Assembly (NCBI GenBank): GCA_022494885.1
Contig: JAGVSM010003635.1
Span: 1 to 64,000, forward strand
DNA length: 64,000 nt
Direction of reading: 5' to 3'
Origin: Micrasema longulum
Lineage: Eukaryota > Arthropoda > Insecta > Trichoptera > Brachycentridae
This document shows positions 13,201 through 33,045 of this stretch, piece after piece; the stretch's first letter is position 1, and each line of letters starts with the position of its first letter. A model generated the notes under the pieces. It was given only the letters and a program-made list of their open reading frames with translations. It was not told where the DNA came from and did not search any database. The position numbers and the translations under genes are program-made.

Positions 13201-16200
13201 CCTAAAAACATAAATAGTACTTTGATTCAAGCCATCGAGCTTATACAATTTGTCATGATAATAGAACAACGTTGCTGTGACTTTTTTTAAATTTACATGA
13301 GCAGTTTAATTTGTTTCTTTACACTTTATGTCACAACAAGATAAATACAAACGTTTATCCTTTGATACTCGGGTTAGTTATACATATGTATACATTTTCT
13401 TTAAACCTGGATTATAAAGCCTTTATAAAACCTTTTCAAGATTAAATATGAAAGAAAGTCAGCGACGCATTTTTCACACATCCGTCGTTGTTCTATGATC
13501 ATGGCAAATTATGCAAACACAAATATTTGACAAATAGTAAACAAAAAATGTCAATGATAAAAAATATGCGAGGGTAAGGAATGTGAAAAATTGTGTCAAT
13601 AAAACGCACCTTATTTAATTTTCCCACTTGAGCTAAAATTTGCGCTATCAGAATAACATGGTGAGGAGTGGCATGAGGCGGTGTTGCGGCACGATGTAAT
13701 GTTGCAAGATGTTCCACCAACAAGGTTGGCTTCCTTTGTGAAATACACAGAAGTACTTTCAGCACTCCCACACACACACACCCAGTAGCGGTGCTACTGG
13801 CAGTATTTGGACAGAGATACGCTAAAAGTTGCGAAATGCTGGCCTCTAAAACGGAGGGATCATTTTTGGCCATCAACTCAAATAGACTGAGAAGTGCTAG
13901 TTTTTCTTGCTGGTCAGTGTGCGGTAGAAGGGAGACGAGAGCCATAGCGTGGCCATTCAGCGGTCCGGGAGACACTTCATATAACTGGGATAGAACTCGG
14001 CACAGCGGGTAATTTCCTACAAATACATTGAAATGTGAAGAAAGGCAATAGAGATACACTCCACTACGTGCTATTATAGTTCAGGGTCTCAAACATATTG
14101 CGGGGGAATTACAACAACTGGTAACTTCAAAATCAGCATTTTCGAATTACCCACTAAAAACACATCTTTGTATCCTTCTCCATGATTGCTTCAAATAGAC
14201 ATGTCGTAATACATTAAAATCACATTATGATGTTTTTAAATAAGGCTGGTCTATTTGTAGCATTCATGGAGGAGGATAAAAAAATGTATTTTAGAAAAGC
14301 ATCTTATGACACTAGTCAGCTCTCCTGCTATCCTTATGCAAATATAACATCAATCGGTTACTTCATTGCGATGTTAAAGAAAAATGAATTTTTCCACTAA
14401 GAACTGTTCCAAGGGAGCGAAAAAAATGTTCGGGATGAAAAGTAAGCTATGACACTTCTCAGCTCTCCGGCTATGCGTCTCTATGCAAAAATCACATTGA
14501 TCAGTTGCTCTGTTGCGACGTGAAGGAAACACAAATAAACAGATAACACATTCTTTCATTTATAATATTATTAAGTATAGAAGTATTAGTATAGATATAT
14601 ATATATATGCTAATACTAGTCTATATGTTAGTAATATGTAAAATATATATATATTTATATATATATTAGTCAAAAAACCTTTGACAACAATATTTCGAGT
14701 TTGTCCAAATTTTTATAGACAAGGACTGGATTCAACTCCCTGGGGAGCTGTTTATATTAACATATTACAACAGAGATATGTTAATATAAACAGCAGAGAA
14801 CGGGTGAGATTGTGAGATGGTGAAATAATTCAATTATACGAATCTCACCAGCATAAATAAAGGTTTCAGCTCTTTAACTTCACAAACATCAACAGATGAA
14901 AGAATTGAAGGAATATAGATGTTCAAATATGAGCAGAATGGTGAATGTTACACGGTGTATAAAGTGGCCACTTAAACCAGCCATTGACAGGTCATAAGCC
15001 CTGTAGATGCCTGGACTTCTATATTTTCTCTCTTAAATGTTATTTATCTCTGTTGTAATGTTAAAAAAACCTTCGGTCTTTTGTTAAATACCAGAGTTAA
15101 AAAATGTGTTTACCTGATATGATAGAATCCATGATTTGTTGGACATGAGGTTGAAGAAGGGAAGCGTGATGGATGGCAGCGAGGGACAGATATCGCGCCA
15201 TGTTTCGAGACAACTCCCGATTTCCTTTGTGAAGAAATTTTACTGCAACAGGCAGAGCGGCTTCCATGACGGCTTTCTTACTGTAGTTTTGATTATCAGA
15301 TGCCTAAAAAACATTTGATTCAATTAAAAAATAATTTTTAAAATGTTGGTCTAAAACAAGCATCATTAAGGTTTATCCATCACTTCACTAAACAATAAAC
15401 AGATGGTGTTAGGGAATTTCGAAACTAGCATGTAGTTATTTCTATGAAACAGACATGTACATAAATATACAAGTTATAAATCACAATAATATATATGTTT
15501 ATCTCAGTTGGAATGATTTTGAAAATTCTATCGATCTTGATAAACTCCCTAGGGGATAAAACAGGGAACGCATTAATAGGTATGCGCTTTTGTCTACACG
15601 AAACTGATACCAGTATTTACAGAAAAGTATCAGCTATATTGATACCGATAAGGATAGTGAATAAATACTTAAAACACAAATGAAGTTGCTTGTATAAATT
15701 TAATTAAATAAAAAAAAACAGAAAATGAAAATCGATTTTTTATATTTAACTTTCAGAAGTTAAAAATTGTCATTTATATGTTAAACTAAATTTTAAAACA
15801 TTCAAATTATTAAGTGAAATTTCTTGGTGGAAATTCATTGTAATTATTTATGCCTATAAAATAAATATGTAGACTAAAAATTTTGTTTTATTAAAAACCT
15901 AAATAAGATTTTATAAGGCATGAAATTTGAAACGTATTGGTGTATCGGTAAATAAATATCGCCGATTCCAAAGTAAGATATTGGATATTGCCTATATATA
16001 GGTTTTGGAATCAATATGGGATCCATACCCAATTAAAACCAGTACTGGTCTACCTGTAAAAAATATTGTTGGTGAAATATTTTACTTTAAAAAAATTCTC
16101 AACCACAAATAGTAGACTCTGAACATTAATGTCATTTACAATGTTTTAAATATATCGAAATGTTTGTAGACAGGCTGGATTTCCTCACTAGACTTCCATA

Positions 16201-19200
16201 TTCCCTTCTCAATGTTTTCGCTCTCCGTTGCAACAAATTTAGATTAATTTTATCAATTGTTAATTAAGTACATATCAGTAGCAAACGGTGATATATTTTA
16301 TAGGTAAGCTACAAAAAACTTTGCTAAATGGCTACTTTTTCTGTGGTTCTGTGAACATCATCTCTCTGCTTCAGTTTACCTATTAAATCAACTAAAACCA
16401 CAATTATCATTAACTTCGCGATATACATATGTAGCTATATTCAACACTATTGTAATACAACGCTGGTACAAAACTTTATTTCAAAAATACCACAATGACA
16501 TTAAGTAGATATATTTCCATTATGATTGAAATGTCAACACTGAGCAATAATTGATTCCTTCTCAGTTCCTTCTAGAAATGAATAATGCCAATAAGGGCCA
16601 CTTCGAGCGCCACATGTACTATGTCATATTATGTCAACTGTCTCATATCAAAGGAAAATAATCATTAGGAAATCATGTTCGAAATAATATTTTCCAAATA
16701 GAAAATCTACAAATAATACTTTTAATCTGCAAGCTTACTTAAGGAGTAAATAAAAGCAACTGATTTTTAAGATGTTAAATACAGCATACATTAATTTTAG
16801 ATAGTTTCATCGTTCACTGGAAACGGGCTAGCGCTGAGCGCGCTTTATCAATATTCATATTTATTTTTGGAGGAATATATAAACGGTGACGGCGATTAAT
16901 AATAAATAATAATTATTTTATTAATTCTCCCATAGAAAATAGTTAGTATAAAACATTATTATCGATAGTCAAATAAAATCGTAAGCTATAATCGCTTATA
17001 TGGACGATTCGCCCTTAGTATACATACATATATACATATATTGGTTTACCAGAAATATGCATGAGATGACATCAGCAGCAATTTTAGCATGAGGAGGATC
17101 TTCATCTTTATGTTCGGGTTGTAAGTTGTGATGAAGACATGACTCTAGTAGAGCCACTAAAGCCGTACAGTGTGTCTCAACACTTCCAGTCTCACGGATA
17201 CAAGAGGTCACCCGAGTAACACAAATCTCCACCACGGATTGATCATTATCATTCTGGCAGTAATCGGGCTGAGAAGCAATATCTGTTATCTGATTGATCT
17301 GTAAATAATGACAAATTCATTTATTTCTCCGGAAAATAATTGAAAGCGCTGAGGTTATTATGATTTTCCTCATGCAGCAGAACGAAAAATAGAATGATGT
17401 GACCATTGACCTAATAATACACATATATGCACCCTGGGCTCTCAAAAATGATAAAATAGATGTGTTTAGAATATTTTTATTTTTTTTTTGCACCACAACA
17501 GGCCAGGAGGCCCAATTACAGTGGTGAATTACATCACATAACACCCAGGCTTGAGAAACATCACATTTAATTTTTGTATTCTCACCGGGAATCGAACCCG
17601 GAACCTTCCGTGTGAGTCAAGCGTCTTGACCACTACACCACGGAGACGGCCGATGATGATGACACTTAACTGATGCCTAAACGCTAAAAGAAGCCCAACG
17701 CGTACTACGTCGATCTTTGACCGCCAGTGAGTGTGACGTGAGCTTGACATTTAGAATCGAAACTAAAATATCTGTTTATGTCTAAAGAGTGTAAAAACCG
17801 TTCAGATAAACATTGCAAAAAGGGTGGCGTAACTTTTCATTGGAAAGTATTTGTTTATAAGTGATTAACAAACCTTAAAATAATTTATATTCAAATATAA
17901 GTATTATTTATGTCAAACTACGCCTAGCAACACAAAACCCAAGCTCTTCTTTCTAACAGGGATGCACTGGTAGGAATACGGAATAATAAAATATAATAAA
18001 TGTAAGTTAATATTATTTTAGCATTCCCCAACATCCAGTAAAAAGAAATAAATGGGTAGAAATGACAAGAATTTAGGGAAATAATCAGATTTTTTGGAAA
18101 TTATATGAATAGTCTATTTTAATTAATTACTGTATGTAAGTTGAAAATTACACACTGACTGACTTATCAAAACGAACAGGAGGAAGGGAAGACAATTCGC
18201 GGAAGGAAGGGCAATAGTGCGAGTAGACAGAATCATTATTTTGCAAATCGCAGTACGTTTCCCTCTTAATTTTTTTTTTCTGAAATTTTGAAAGCGATTC
18301 CGATAGTCAGAGTTCGGATAATTAAAGATCTAATGTACTTAAAAATTACAGTAAAATAATGTATGATGTACATACATTATGTAAAAACACCAAAATGGAA
18401 AAAATGGATAACAATATGCACATAAATAACAAGAGAAACATAAAAATAATGCATAAATACATACAAGAATAACATAAGAGTTATTTTAACATAAATTGAA
18501 ACAAGCACTTTCAAATAAAAAAAACACCAAAACTGGATAGTACCTATGTAACATAAAAAAGGATTCTTATGGCAGATTACACATACAATATACAACTCAT
18601 TGCCTATATAACAAAAAGAATCTTATAACAATAACACACTTTGTCGATTTTATAGAATAAAGACCAAGGAAACAATGGAAAAGTTTGAATATCTTTTATA
18701 AAAATAAGAAAGATTATTAATTATTAAGAGTAAAAATATTACGGAGGAACTTGATAGAATAAGAATTTAAAAATAATAAATAAAATAAAAGGTTTTTCCT
18801 CATTTTCAATAAAACAAATACAGTCGAACTCGGTTATAACGATCACGGAAATAGCGAGATCTCGGATGTAACGAGGAAACATTAGTTGACATTTTAGTTC
18901 ATGGTTTTCTCCATACAATTGTTCACTGTTATAACGAGCTACTTCTCGGACATACCGAACAAAAATATTGTCAAAAATTATACAAAAAATCTTCAATTGT
19001 TAAAAACATCATTCTCGAAATAAGAATCTAAGTAATAAAATCTATACAGTCGGCTAACATAAAGGATAAATACCGCCGGGCGTTGGGATCGAATTATGTT
19101 CATGATAGCTATGTAAGTGTCTAAGTACCTAATTGGATTTTTCGCCGACGATTTTGAAAAATGAACACAAATGGTTTTTAAAAAATCCAAGCGTTGTGAA

Positions 19201-20390
19201 CTTGGTAAGTGCCGGTTCGGAACATTGTTACAATTTGCAGCTGCTTTTGTAGTTTATGAATGACATGCTTGTTTCGGGGGGTTTTACGGGGTTTTTTTAG
19301 ATTTTTTCATATTCTAGACTTATTTCAATACACAATAAACATTACAAGTGGGTGATATCAAATGAGTTCTAGACCAGATCAGTTAAAACCTAACCCCTGT
19401 AAAACAATTCTGTATGAATTATATGTACACATATGTATTTACTTGTTTACTTAGTGACAATGTGCAATAGCGATTGTATAAAAAAACCTTTCTCTGGTAT
19501 AACGAGTAACGCTTATAACGAGCAATTTCAAGTGGTCCCATCTTCCTCATAATAACCAAGTTCGACTGTATAACAAACCATAACAAAGAACTTTTTGTAC
19601 ACAAAAAAATATAAAAACAACTAATATTCAATTTAAATACATATTGTATTTATTAACTCAAAAGATTTGGAGACCAAATTGTAAAATTTATATCAAAATA
19701 AGTATTCGTAGGTCTTATAAATGATTGATTGCCCGCGGCAAATTATTCTACTCTTTTAAATAATTGTATAATTAATTTTGAGACTGTTATAAATTACAAA
19801 TACATGCATAAATTTTTAAAACCTTCCTACTGAGTATCTTTAGGGATTACTTTTAGATTAAGTGTCAAAGTTCTTAGAATTAATATAATAATTATTAACT
19901 AATAAAAAATATACATCAAATAAGAAAAAGGAATTTTAAAAAAATCATCAATGTACGAGCCCTCTGGCCGTTTAATAAATATTATTTTTACTTTCTTAGT
20001 TACTTTGACTGAGTCTCAACTAAGTACACCTGTTGAGGGAATTGTAATCATATTATTACATTGAAATTTGTTTGGTGGTTACATACATCATTATAAATTA
20101 TATCACACCAGTGCAACATTACAGGTTACCTATACAGGTTTAATGAAACATCGTTTATATATATATATTATATTATTATTTATTTATTTATTCATATTTT
20201 TTTCCATTATAAACTATGATTAATAATAAAAATAATGTGACCTCACTGGTCCTCATTAGGTAACAGTTATTAAAACATAGCTTACCACTTCTGTCAAATC
20301 ATTTACAATCGAAGAATCCGATACGGAAAACATGTCACCTGCCCGAGATAAATCCCGGTTTCCCAGAACTTGAGTAAAAAGTTCGTGCAT
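4206..20390 (-). CDS. melt: melted / VEPH1-family PH-domain protein, 12 coding exons
   Basis: Melted is a membrane-associated adaptor of insulin/TOR and Hippo-linked signalling in Drosophila. Its C-terminal PH domain binds phosphoinositides. Exons, 5' to 3': 20390-20286, 17298-17050, 15303-15114, 14016-13610, 13201-13041, 12936-12668, 12171-11843, 11103-10587, 10065-9926, 9817-9689, 5230-4967, 4454-4206. All introns are GT-AG, phases agree at each junction, and the total is 3,009 nt (1,002 codons plus stop), close to the family length. The start gives [20 protein letters not shown], the conserved family N-terminus. Residues 1-370 form an all-helical ARM-like region, about 370-640 a Ser/Thr/Asn-rich linker, about 740-830 the conserved RRAKK and LHFACQ block, and about 884-985 the PH domain ([17 protein letters not shown], then a [12 protein letters not shown] segment). 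Introns contain several transposons but no exon is broken. Confidence 0.96.
5309..6190. mobile_element. DNA transposon with 6-bp TACCTA duplication, in a melted intron
   Basis: Inverted ends CCAGGCGCGT bound an 882-bp unit flanked on both sides by TACCTA (5303-5308 and 6191-6196), a perfect 6-bp candidate target duplication. The ends diverge after about 10-13 bp. No transposase is visible; the interior carries a fragment of a LINE 3' end. I cannot assign a superfamily. The insertion lies just upstream of the penultimate melted exon, in the intron 5231-9688. Confidence 0.55.
5390..5700 (-). pseudogene. LINE 3'-end fragment
   Basis: A minus-strand frame reads [19 protein letters not shown], then a CST motif and a lysine-rich tail. 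This resembles the C-terminus of many RTE/CR1-type LINE polyproteins, where a TWEEVKxxAxDRxxWR-xLCST motif closes the ORF. Upstream, [12 protein letters not shown] in another frame would fit the usual preceding segment after a frameshift. It is short and decayed, and assignment is by motif memory only. Confidence 0.35.
6428..6775 (-). repeat. tRNA-derived SINE (family C)
   Basis: On the minus strand, starting near 6775, a tRNA-like head carries an A-box-like GCAGTTGGTTTGACGG and a perfect B box GGTTCGATTCC inside CGCGGGTTCGATTCCCGCC. An unrelated body of about 270 bp follows. The acceptor stem is not restored, so this is a SINE promoter head rather than a tRNA gene. I see a single copy in the window. 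Confidence 0.6.
7071..8588. mobile_element. pogo/Tc1-like DNA transposon with iterated terminal motif
   Basis: The 1,518-bp unit is flanked by TA on both sides, with inverted ends CYGTRGAACTCCCCAACTAT, continuing GT, that match at about 20 of 22 positions. The CCAACTATGTACC motif of the ends recurs inside on both strands (near 7275, 8108, 8181, 8545), which suggests transposase-binding subterminal repeats. The interior retains only the C-terminal tail of a pogo-like transposase (see 7620-7947), so it is a deletion derivative. It lies in the melted intron 5231-9688. Confidence 0.75.
7620..7947 (-). pseudogene. pogo/Tigger-like transposase C-terminal tail
   Basis: The minus-strand frame starts with an acidic Ser/Glu stretch, then [13 protein letters not shown] and, after a nonsense change, [13 protein letters not shown]. 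One frame over, [18 protein letters not shown] follows, then [15 protein letters not shown]. The order YVLV-PGQI-W.WP-D-I matches the C-terminal domain seen after the DDE catalytic core in many insect pogo/Tigger transposases. The DDE core is missing and the frame is broken by one stop and one frameshift. Function is inferred from motif order only. Confidence 0.5.
8651..8818 (-). repeat. tRNA-derived SINE (family B), copy 1
   Basis: The tRNA-like head is at the right end (minus orientation): an A-box-like TGGTGTAGTGGTCAAGACGC and a B-box region diverged to GGTTCGGTTCC in this copy. The body ends in CAGGCCTGTTGTGCA-like sequence and an A-rich tract. It is closely similar to the copies at 17490 and 36381. 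The 7-bp 5' arm has no complementary 3' partner, so it is not a tRNA gene. Confidence 0.8.
8915..9004 (+). repeat. LINE-type 3' tail
   Basis: The stretch GGTCTAGTAGTTTTTTAGTT followed by a GCGGACAAACAAACA segment and a TATATATATTAGATA tail has the layout of the 3' ends of RTE-like retroposons common in insects. No ORF remains upstream. Confidence 0.4.
14595..14668. repeat. AT dinucleotide microsatellite
   Basis: Two interrupted (TA)n tracts lie in the melted intron between the exons at 14016 and 15114, directly beside a copy of dispersed repeat family A. Confidence 0.7.
14683..15065. repeat. Dispersed repeat family A, copy 1
   Basis: Shares blocks with 50945-51375, 60958-61145 and 61946-62270: AAAGTGGCCACTTAAACCAGCC, then GACAGGTCATAAGCCCTGTA, a CTGGACTTCTATATT segment and a terminal CTCTGTTGTAATGTT. 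A (GATAAAGG-like) TTTCAGCTCTTTAACTT block is also shared. There is no coding potential and I cannot name the family. Confidence 0.65.
16150..16240. repeat. Dispersed repeat family A, fragment
   Basis: Carries the end block ACTAGACTTCCATATTCCCT followed by CTCCGTTGCAACAAATTT, matching one arm of the family A hairpin at 51063-51128. The rest of the repeat is absent. Confidence 0.5.
17490..17650 (-). repeat. tRNA-derived SINE (family B), copy 2
   Basis: Same structure as the copies at 8651 and 36381. Read on the minus strand it begins CGTCTCCGTGGTGTAGTGGT, has B box GGTTCGATTCC in CCGGGTTCGATTCCCGGTGA, and ends in a poly-A-type tract at 17480-17490. It lies in the first large melted intron. Confidence 0.85.
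18821..19568. mobile_element. Tc1/mariner-pogo-type non-autonomous element
   Basis: A 748-bp unit is bounded by TA and inverted ends CAGTCGAACTCGGTTAT (left) and CAGTCGAACTTGGTTAT (right, reverse complemented). The subterminal motif TTATAACGAG is repeated near both ends (18834, 18928, 19496, 19513), as in pogo-like elements. No transposase ORF survives. It is inserted in the first intron of melted. Confidence 0.8.
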
Positions 20391-20637
20391 TGTGATAATT
20401 ATTTTTATATACTCGAGAATTCAATAATGTATGATACAAATAAAAGGCGAACTTTTCACCACACTGCAAAAATACTAAACATACATTTCAAAACAATTCA
20501 AATTAAATCATTTGTTCACGGATAGTTATAAGCACACGATTTCATCATGTAAAAAATATTCGAAGTTGACGGGGTGTGTAGTAGTTGATGATTATAAAAA
20601 GATAAATACTTTTATATTGAACATTTTACTGCTTTTA

Positions 20638-20929
20638 TTATCTTAACCAAATCTTTATTTTATCACACTTTTGCAGGTGTTTGCGGGTATCACACATGCC
20701 ACATCGCACGCGATCATACTGCTTTCACTTAAAACTAAAACACAACTGTTATTATAGTCTATCTCTGTCTAACAAACTGTTTTACCTATATTATCAACGT
20801 TTATCTTTTTCTTACCTGAACTTCAGGTGACGTACGAGGTAAACAAATCAAAAACCCATAGACTGTAAGACCAAAGAGACAACCTGTGGCTCGTGTCAAA
20901 ATATTCGCGCTGTTATCGTAATATTCCAT
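20638..20929 (-). CDS. Candidate two-exon small membrane protein, 64 codons, unidentified
   Basis: A minus-strand ATG at 20929, in a GGGCGATGG context, opens a 38-codon exon (20929-20816) encoding MEYYDNSANILTRATGCLFG and then a hydrophobic LTVYGFLICLP stretch. It ends at a consensus donor CAG/GTAAGA. An in-phase acceptor AAGCAG at 20719 leads to a second exon (20718-20638) with VRCGMCDTRKHLQKCDK and a stop overlapping a TAATAAA poly-A signal. The product would have one membrane segment and a short Cys-rich tail. The acceptor has a weak pyrimidine tract, so exon 2 is tentative. It lies 248 bp upstream of the melted start on the same strand and could instead be an upstream exon of that locus. 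I do not recognise the family. Confidence 0.4.
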
Positions 20930-21239
20930 CGCCCTTTTTTACGAAGAAGTAAAAAATACTATATTATAGGTATTTTAAAATATTGGTTCTTAGGTAAATT
21001 GATGAAATATGAAATATGAACCATTATAATAGTATAATTTATGTAAAAAAAAACCATTAGTAGGTTTAAAATTGATATGATCACCATAAATATTTTTTTA
21101 TAGTAACTGTGAATAGGTAGGTAAATTACATAAATTTTCACGTTTTCTCTCATGCGTCTTCGCCAGAGTTTTGCGTTTATTAGTTCAACATCGATGTTAT
21201 AGTTACCTCTACGCATTTTTTAAGACAATGAGGAAGCTC

Positions 21240-21480
21240 AGAGCAACGGGAAAATAGGTACAAAAAAGTTTTCTTACGCGCAGTAAAATTTGAAGATTTA
21301 AGTGTACGGCACAGTTTTTCGAAAATGAATTGAAAAAATATGAAATAAAATATTTACAAAAAAGAATCACGTACGTTAAACGACGTCACTATATAGTTCT
21401 CCAAAATCAACAAACGACAGAGTGTTGCGATACATTTCCGGTTACCGGGAAGCCAACCCACCAATTAGGACAACTCACTG
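21240..21480. repeat. Dispersed repeat E, copy 1
   Basis: The block GTTTTCTTACGCGC.GTAAAA followed by an AACGACGTCAC segment and a TTTCCGGTT segment is shared, in inverted orientation, with 63575-63850. It directly precedes the LINE 5' region and has no ORF. Both copies contain GACGTCAC (CRE-like) palindromes, so it may be a promoter-bearing 5' region of a mobile element. Confidence 0.45.
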
Positions 21481-21770
21481 TAGAGAACTTTTAGGATTGT
21501 CTATGACTAACAAAAGGTGGTGGATGCGTTTGTTAGTTGTCGTGTATTTGTCGTATTTGTAAAAGTGATTTATAATTAATAACGTTCTAATTTAGTGAAA
21601 TCCTTGTCAAAATCATTTTATTTAGTACTGTGAATAATTAACATAAGTATTAATTGGTTTATCCTGAACCTGCTTCCACTCGGGTAACATGCAATCTGAT
21701 ACATTATTTTTACCTTGTATATTTAATTGTTCTATTTATTTTTTTAAAAGTTTTATTTGTTTTAATAAAG

Positions 21771-23165
21771 ATGAATGATATAGAAAAACCTCCAGATCCT
21801 CCAGATGGGTCAAGTTCTAACTCGTCTGGTGGCACAATGGAGACTGTACCAGACGCCACTGAATTTGTAACTGTGGTCTCAAGGGCCAAAAAACAAAAGT
21901 TCATAAAACCAAGGAAGTCGAGTTTTGACTCAGACCGCGTCCTTCCTCATAAATCCCCTAGCTCACGAACAATTGTTCCTACAACCCCAACTACATCGCA
22001 GGATACAATCATAGTACCACCAACCACCACACCTCCAAACAAAACACAATCCCGCATGTACAACGGAATAGACCGAGCTCCGCTCATCGTACATGTCACC
22101 AAATTCCAGGCAGATTGCGGCACCCCAACCAACCTTTACGACATTGACTTTGGTCGCTTCCTCCATAAGAATAATATCCGGACGGTCTGGAACGGAATCA
22201 AATCTGTCACTCGTAACCATGTATCTGTGGAGTTTAAAACAGCAAACGAAGCCAATTCGTTTGTCAAATCAGAAATTTAGAAAACAGCGAAATATAACGC
22301 ATTTGTACCTACTTTCCAGGTAACGAAACAGGGTGTAACCAAAGATATTCCCTCACACGGGTCTAAACAGGACATAGTAGAGAATGACGAGGTACCCCAC
22401 GGGTTTGGTAAAGTAATCAAGGCCCGACGACTGAATTATCGATCGAGAACAGGTGACGTAGTCGAAAGGAAACCATTCCGCACGGTTGTCCTGACTTTTA
22501 CCTCCAAGGCACTTCCATCCCACATCTTAATGTTCAATGTCTCAGTCCCCGTAGAGCTCTACGTGTTTCCAACCCTCCAGTGCTACAAGTGCTGTAAAAT
22601 TGGACAAGCAAATACTATCTGCAGATCTTCCGCACGCTGCTACAAATGTGGCTCCTCACATAATGGGGAGACCTGCACTGTAGCGGAGAATGCGCAAAAA
22701 TGCCTTAACTGCTCTGGAAATCATTTAGCCATCAGCAAGATATGTCCAGAACTGAAAAGGTAACAGAACATCAAGCATACAATGGCCGATAAAAGCATCT
22801 CGTATGTTGAGGCTTCTAAGATGTTCGGAACAGCAACGGTTTTATATGCAGGTCGCTTCCAAAGCGCTGATTCCCCATAGACTTAAAGACCCTGTTAACC
22901 TAACCCGTCAGTGTCTTTCCAAAAATCAGTGGAGAGAAAGTCGAAATCAGGAAAACTTTCTTTTAAGTCCAACACTCCCAAACCTGATTCCTCCCTCCTA
23001 TTTTTCCCGAATTGACAACTCCCATCTGGGTCCAGTGGAGGTGCTTTCCCCAGCACAGTCTCATCACCCAATACATCATCAATCTCCACACTCCTAAACC
23101 TACTTCTCTCACTCCTTCCGAATAATCCTAAAATACCGTCCAACGTTGCCCACCAACTTTAACAT
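21771..23165 (+). pseudogene. LINE ORF1 (gag-like, three CCHC knuckles), 5' part of element
   Basis: The frame starts MNDIEKPPDPPDGSSSNSSG and encodes a basic, Pro/Thr-rich N-terminus, an RNA-binding-like middle region and three zinc knuckles: CYKCCKIGQANTICR, then CYKCGSSHNGETC, then CLNCSGNHLAISKIC. This is the ORF1 layout of I/R1/jockey-group non-LTR retrotransposons. A TAG at 22278 and frameshifts after about 22760 break it. Homology to the copy at 57272-60358 stops near 23165, so ORF2 is missing. This copy therefore keeps the 5' end and lacks the 3' end, the reverse of the usual LINE truncation. Confidence 0.75.
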
Positions 23166-24149
23166 ATTAACTCAACTTTAAATATTCACAATGACTCCTC
23201 AATTTAATACACAAAATTTAGCTGCTCACAAGTTAAAAATAATAAAAAATATATGCAGCTTTAGTCTTTTTGTCGTGAATTCTGAATTTGTTTCCACAAT
23301 GCGACGTGATGTTCCTCCAGGATACCAGCAGTGTGGTATTCTACGGGACGCTCAACTACTGCAGAGAATTTCTCCCAACGCTCAACTGCTGCAGATACCG
23401 TTTGGCAACAGTGCACTCTACCCAGCATCTACGGCAAAGTTACCAACTTCCATCAAGCAAAATCGATATATTCAAATAAATAAATCGGTAGATTAGTTAC
23501 CAGCTGTAACATTTTCGCTAAAATTAATTAAACTGTTGCTGCTGAATAGATACAGATTTATCGCACTACTCTAAAAACAGTTTTTTTTACGAAATAGTTG
23601 GCTGTAGGGGTGGCTGCTATAATATCACACAAAATAAGCATTGTTCAAAATATTTTAAAATCGGTAGATTTACCAGCAAATTAAGTAGATCGGTAGATTA
23701 CCCCCTAAATCGGTAGATCTACCGAAAAATCGGTAGCGGTGGCAGCGCTGATCTACGGCGCATTCTTCGTTTTTTATGGCCTTTTCACCACTAAACTCGA
23801 TCTACGGCGTATCCAGTTGGACTACCGAAATGCAGCATAGTAATTTCACACAACAACGCCGATTACGCTCACCTTTAGTCTATGCTAAATGCTTACTCTT
23901 CTACATAATTCATATTATTTGTCTATGGGCTACTGTCAATCTGTCATACCGTTTGCTAATTTTGCTTCAGTTGGCTTTATATTTTGTTGATATCATTGTA
24001 ATTACGACATTGGATTAATGTTTTTTTTAAATTAAAAGCTTACCGGTGGTTATATAATTATTATCGTATATATCTTTGCACTTTTTTCTTTCTATTTTTG
24101 AATTCTGTCGTTGACTTAAAATTGCTGAAGCAAAATACGTAACCTAAAA
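23166..24149. repeat. Transposon debris: hAT-like end and LINE 3' scrap
   Basis: No gene is visible between the LINE remnant and DHX8. The motif TCGGTAGAT occurs at least five times on both strands between 23484 and 23735, ending in GGTGGCAGCGCTG at 23750, the shape of a hAT-type terminus. Immediately after, 23755-23790 (TTCTTCGTTTTTTATGGCCT) matches the 3' end of the minus-strand LINE near 57290, so a LINE 3' scrap sits here. The last 130 bp before 24150 should contain the DHX8 promoter and 5' UTR. Confidence 0.5.
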
Positions 24150-32971
<8,822 letters not shown>

Positions 32972-33039
32972 ATTATGCATAATTGTATGCCTCTATGTAT
33001 TCATAATTATGTTAAAATAACGATGAATTAAAATGTGTA

Positions 33040-33045
33040 AATAAA
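33040..33045 (+). promoter_or_regulatory. Poly-A signal of DHX8
   Basis: AATAAA lies 68 bp after the DHX8 stop, followed by a TATTTTGACTTATT stretch. It is the first canonical signal after the stop. Confidence 0.6.

Noticed and set aside
21710..22220. Minus-strand frames opposite the LINE ORF1
   Set aside because: Antisense shadows of the gag-like ORF; no recognisable domain.
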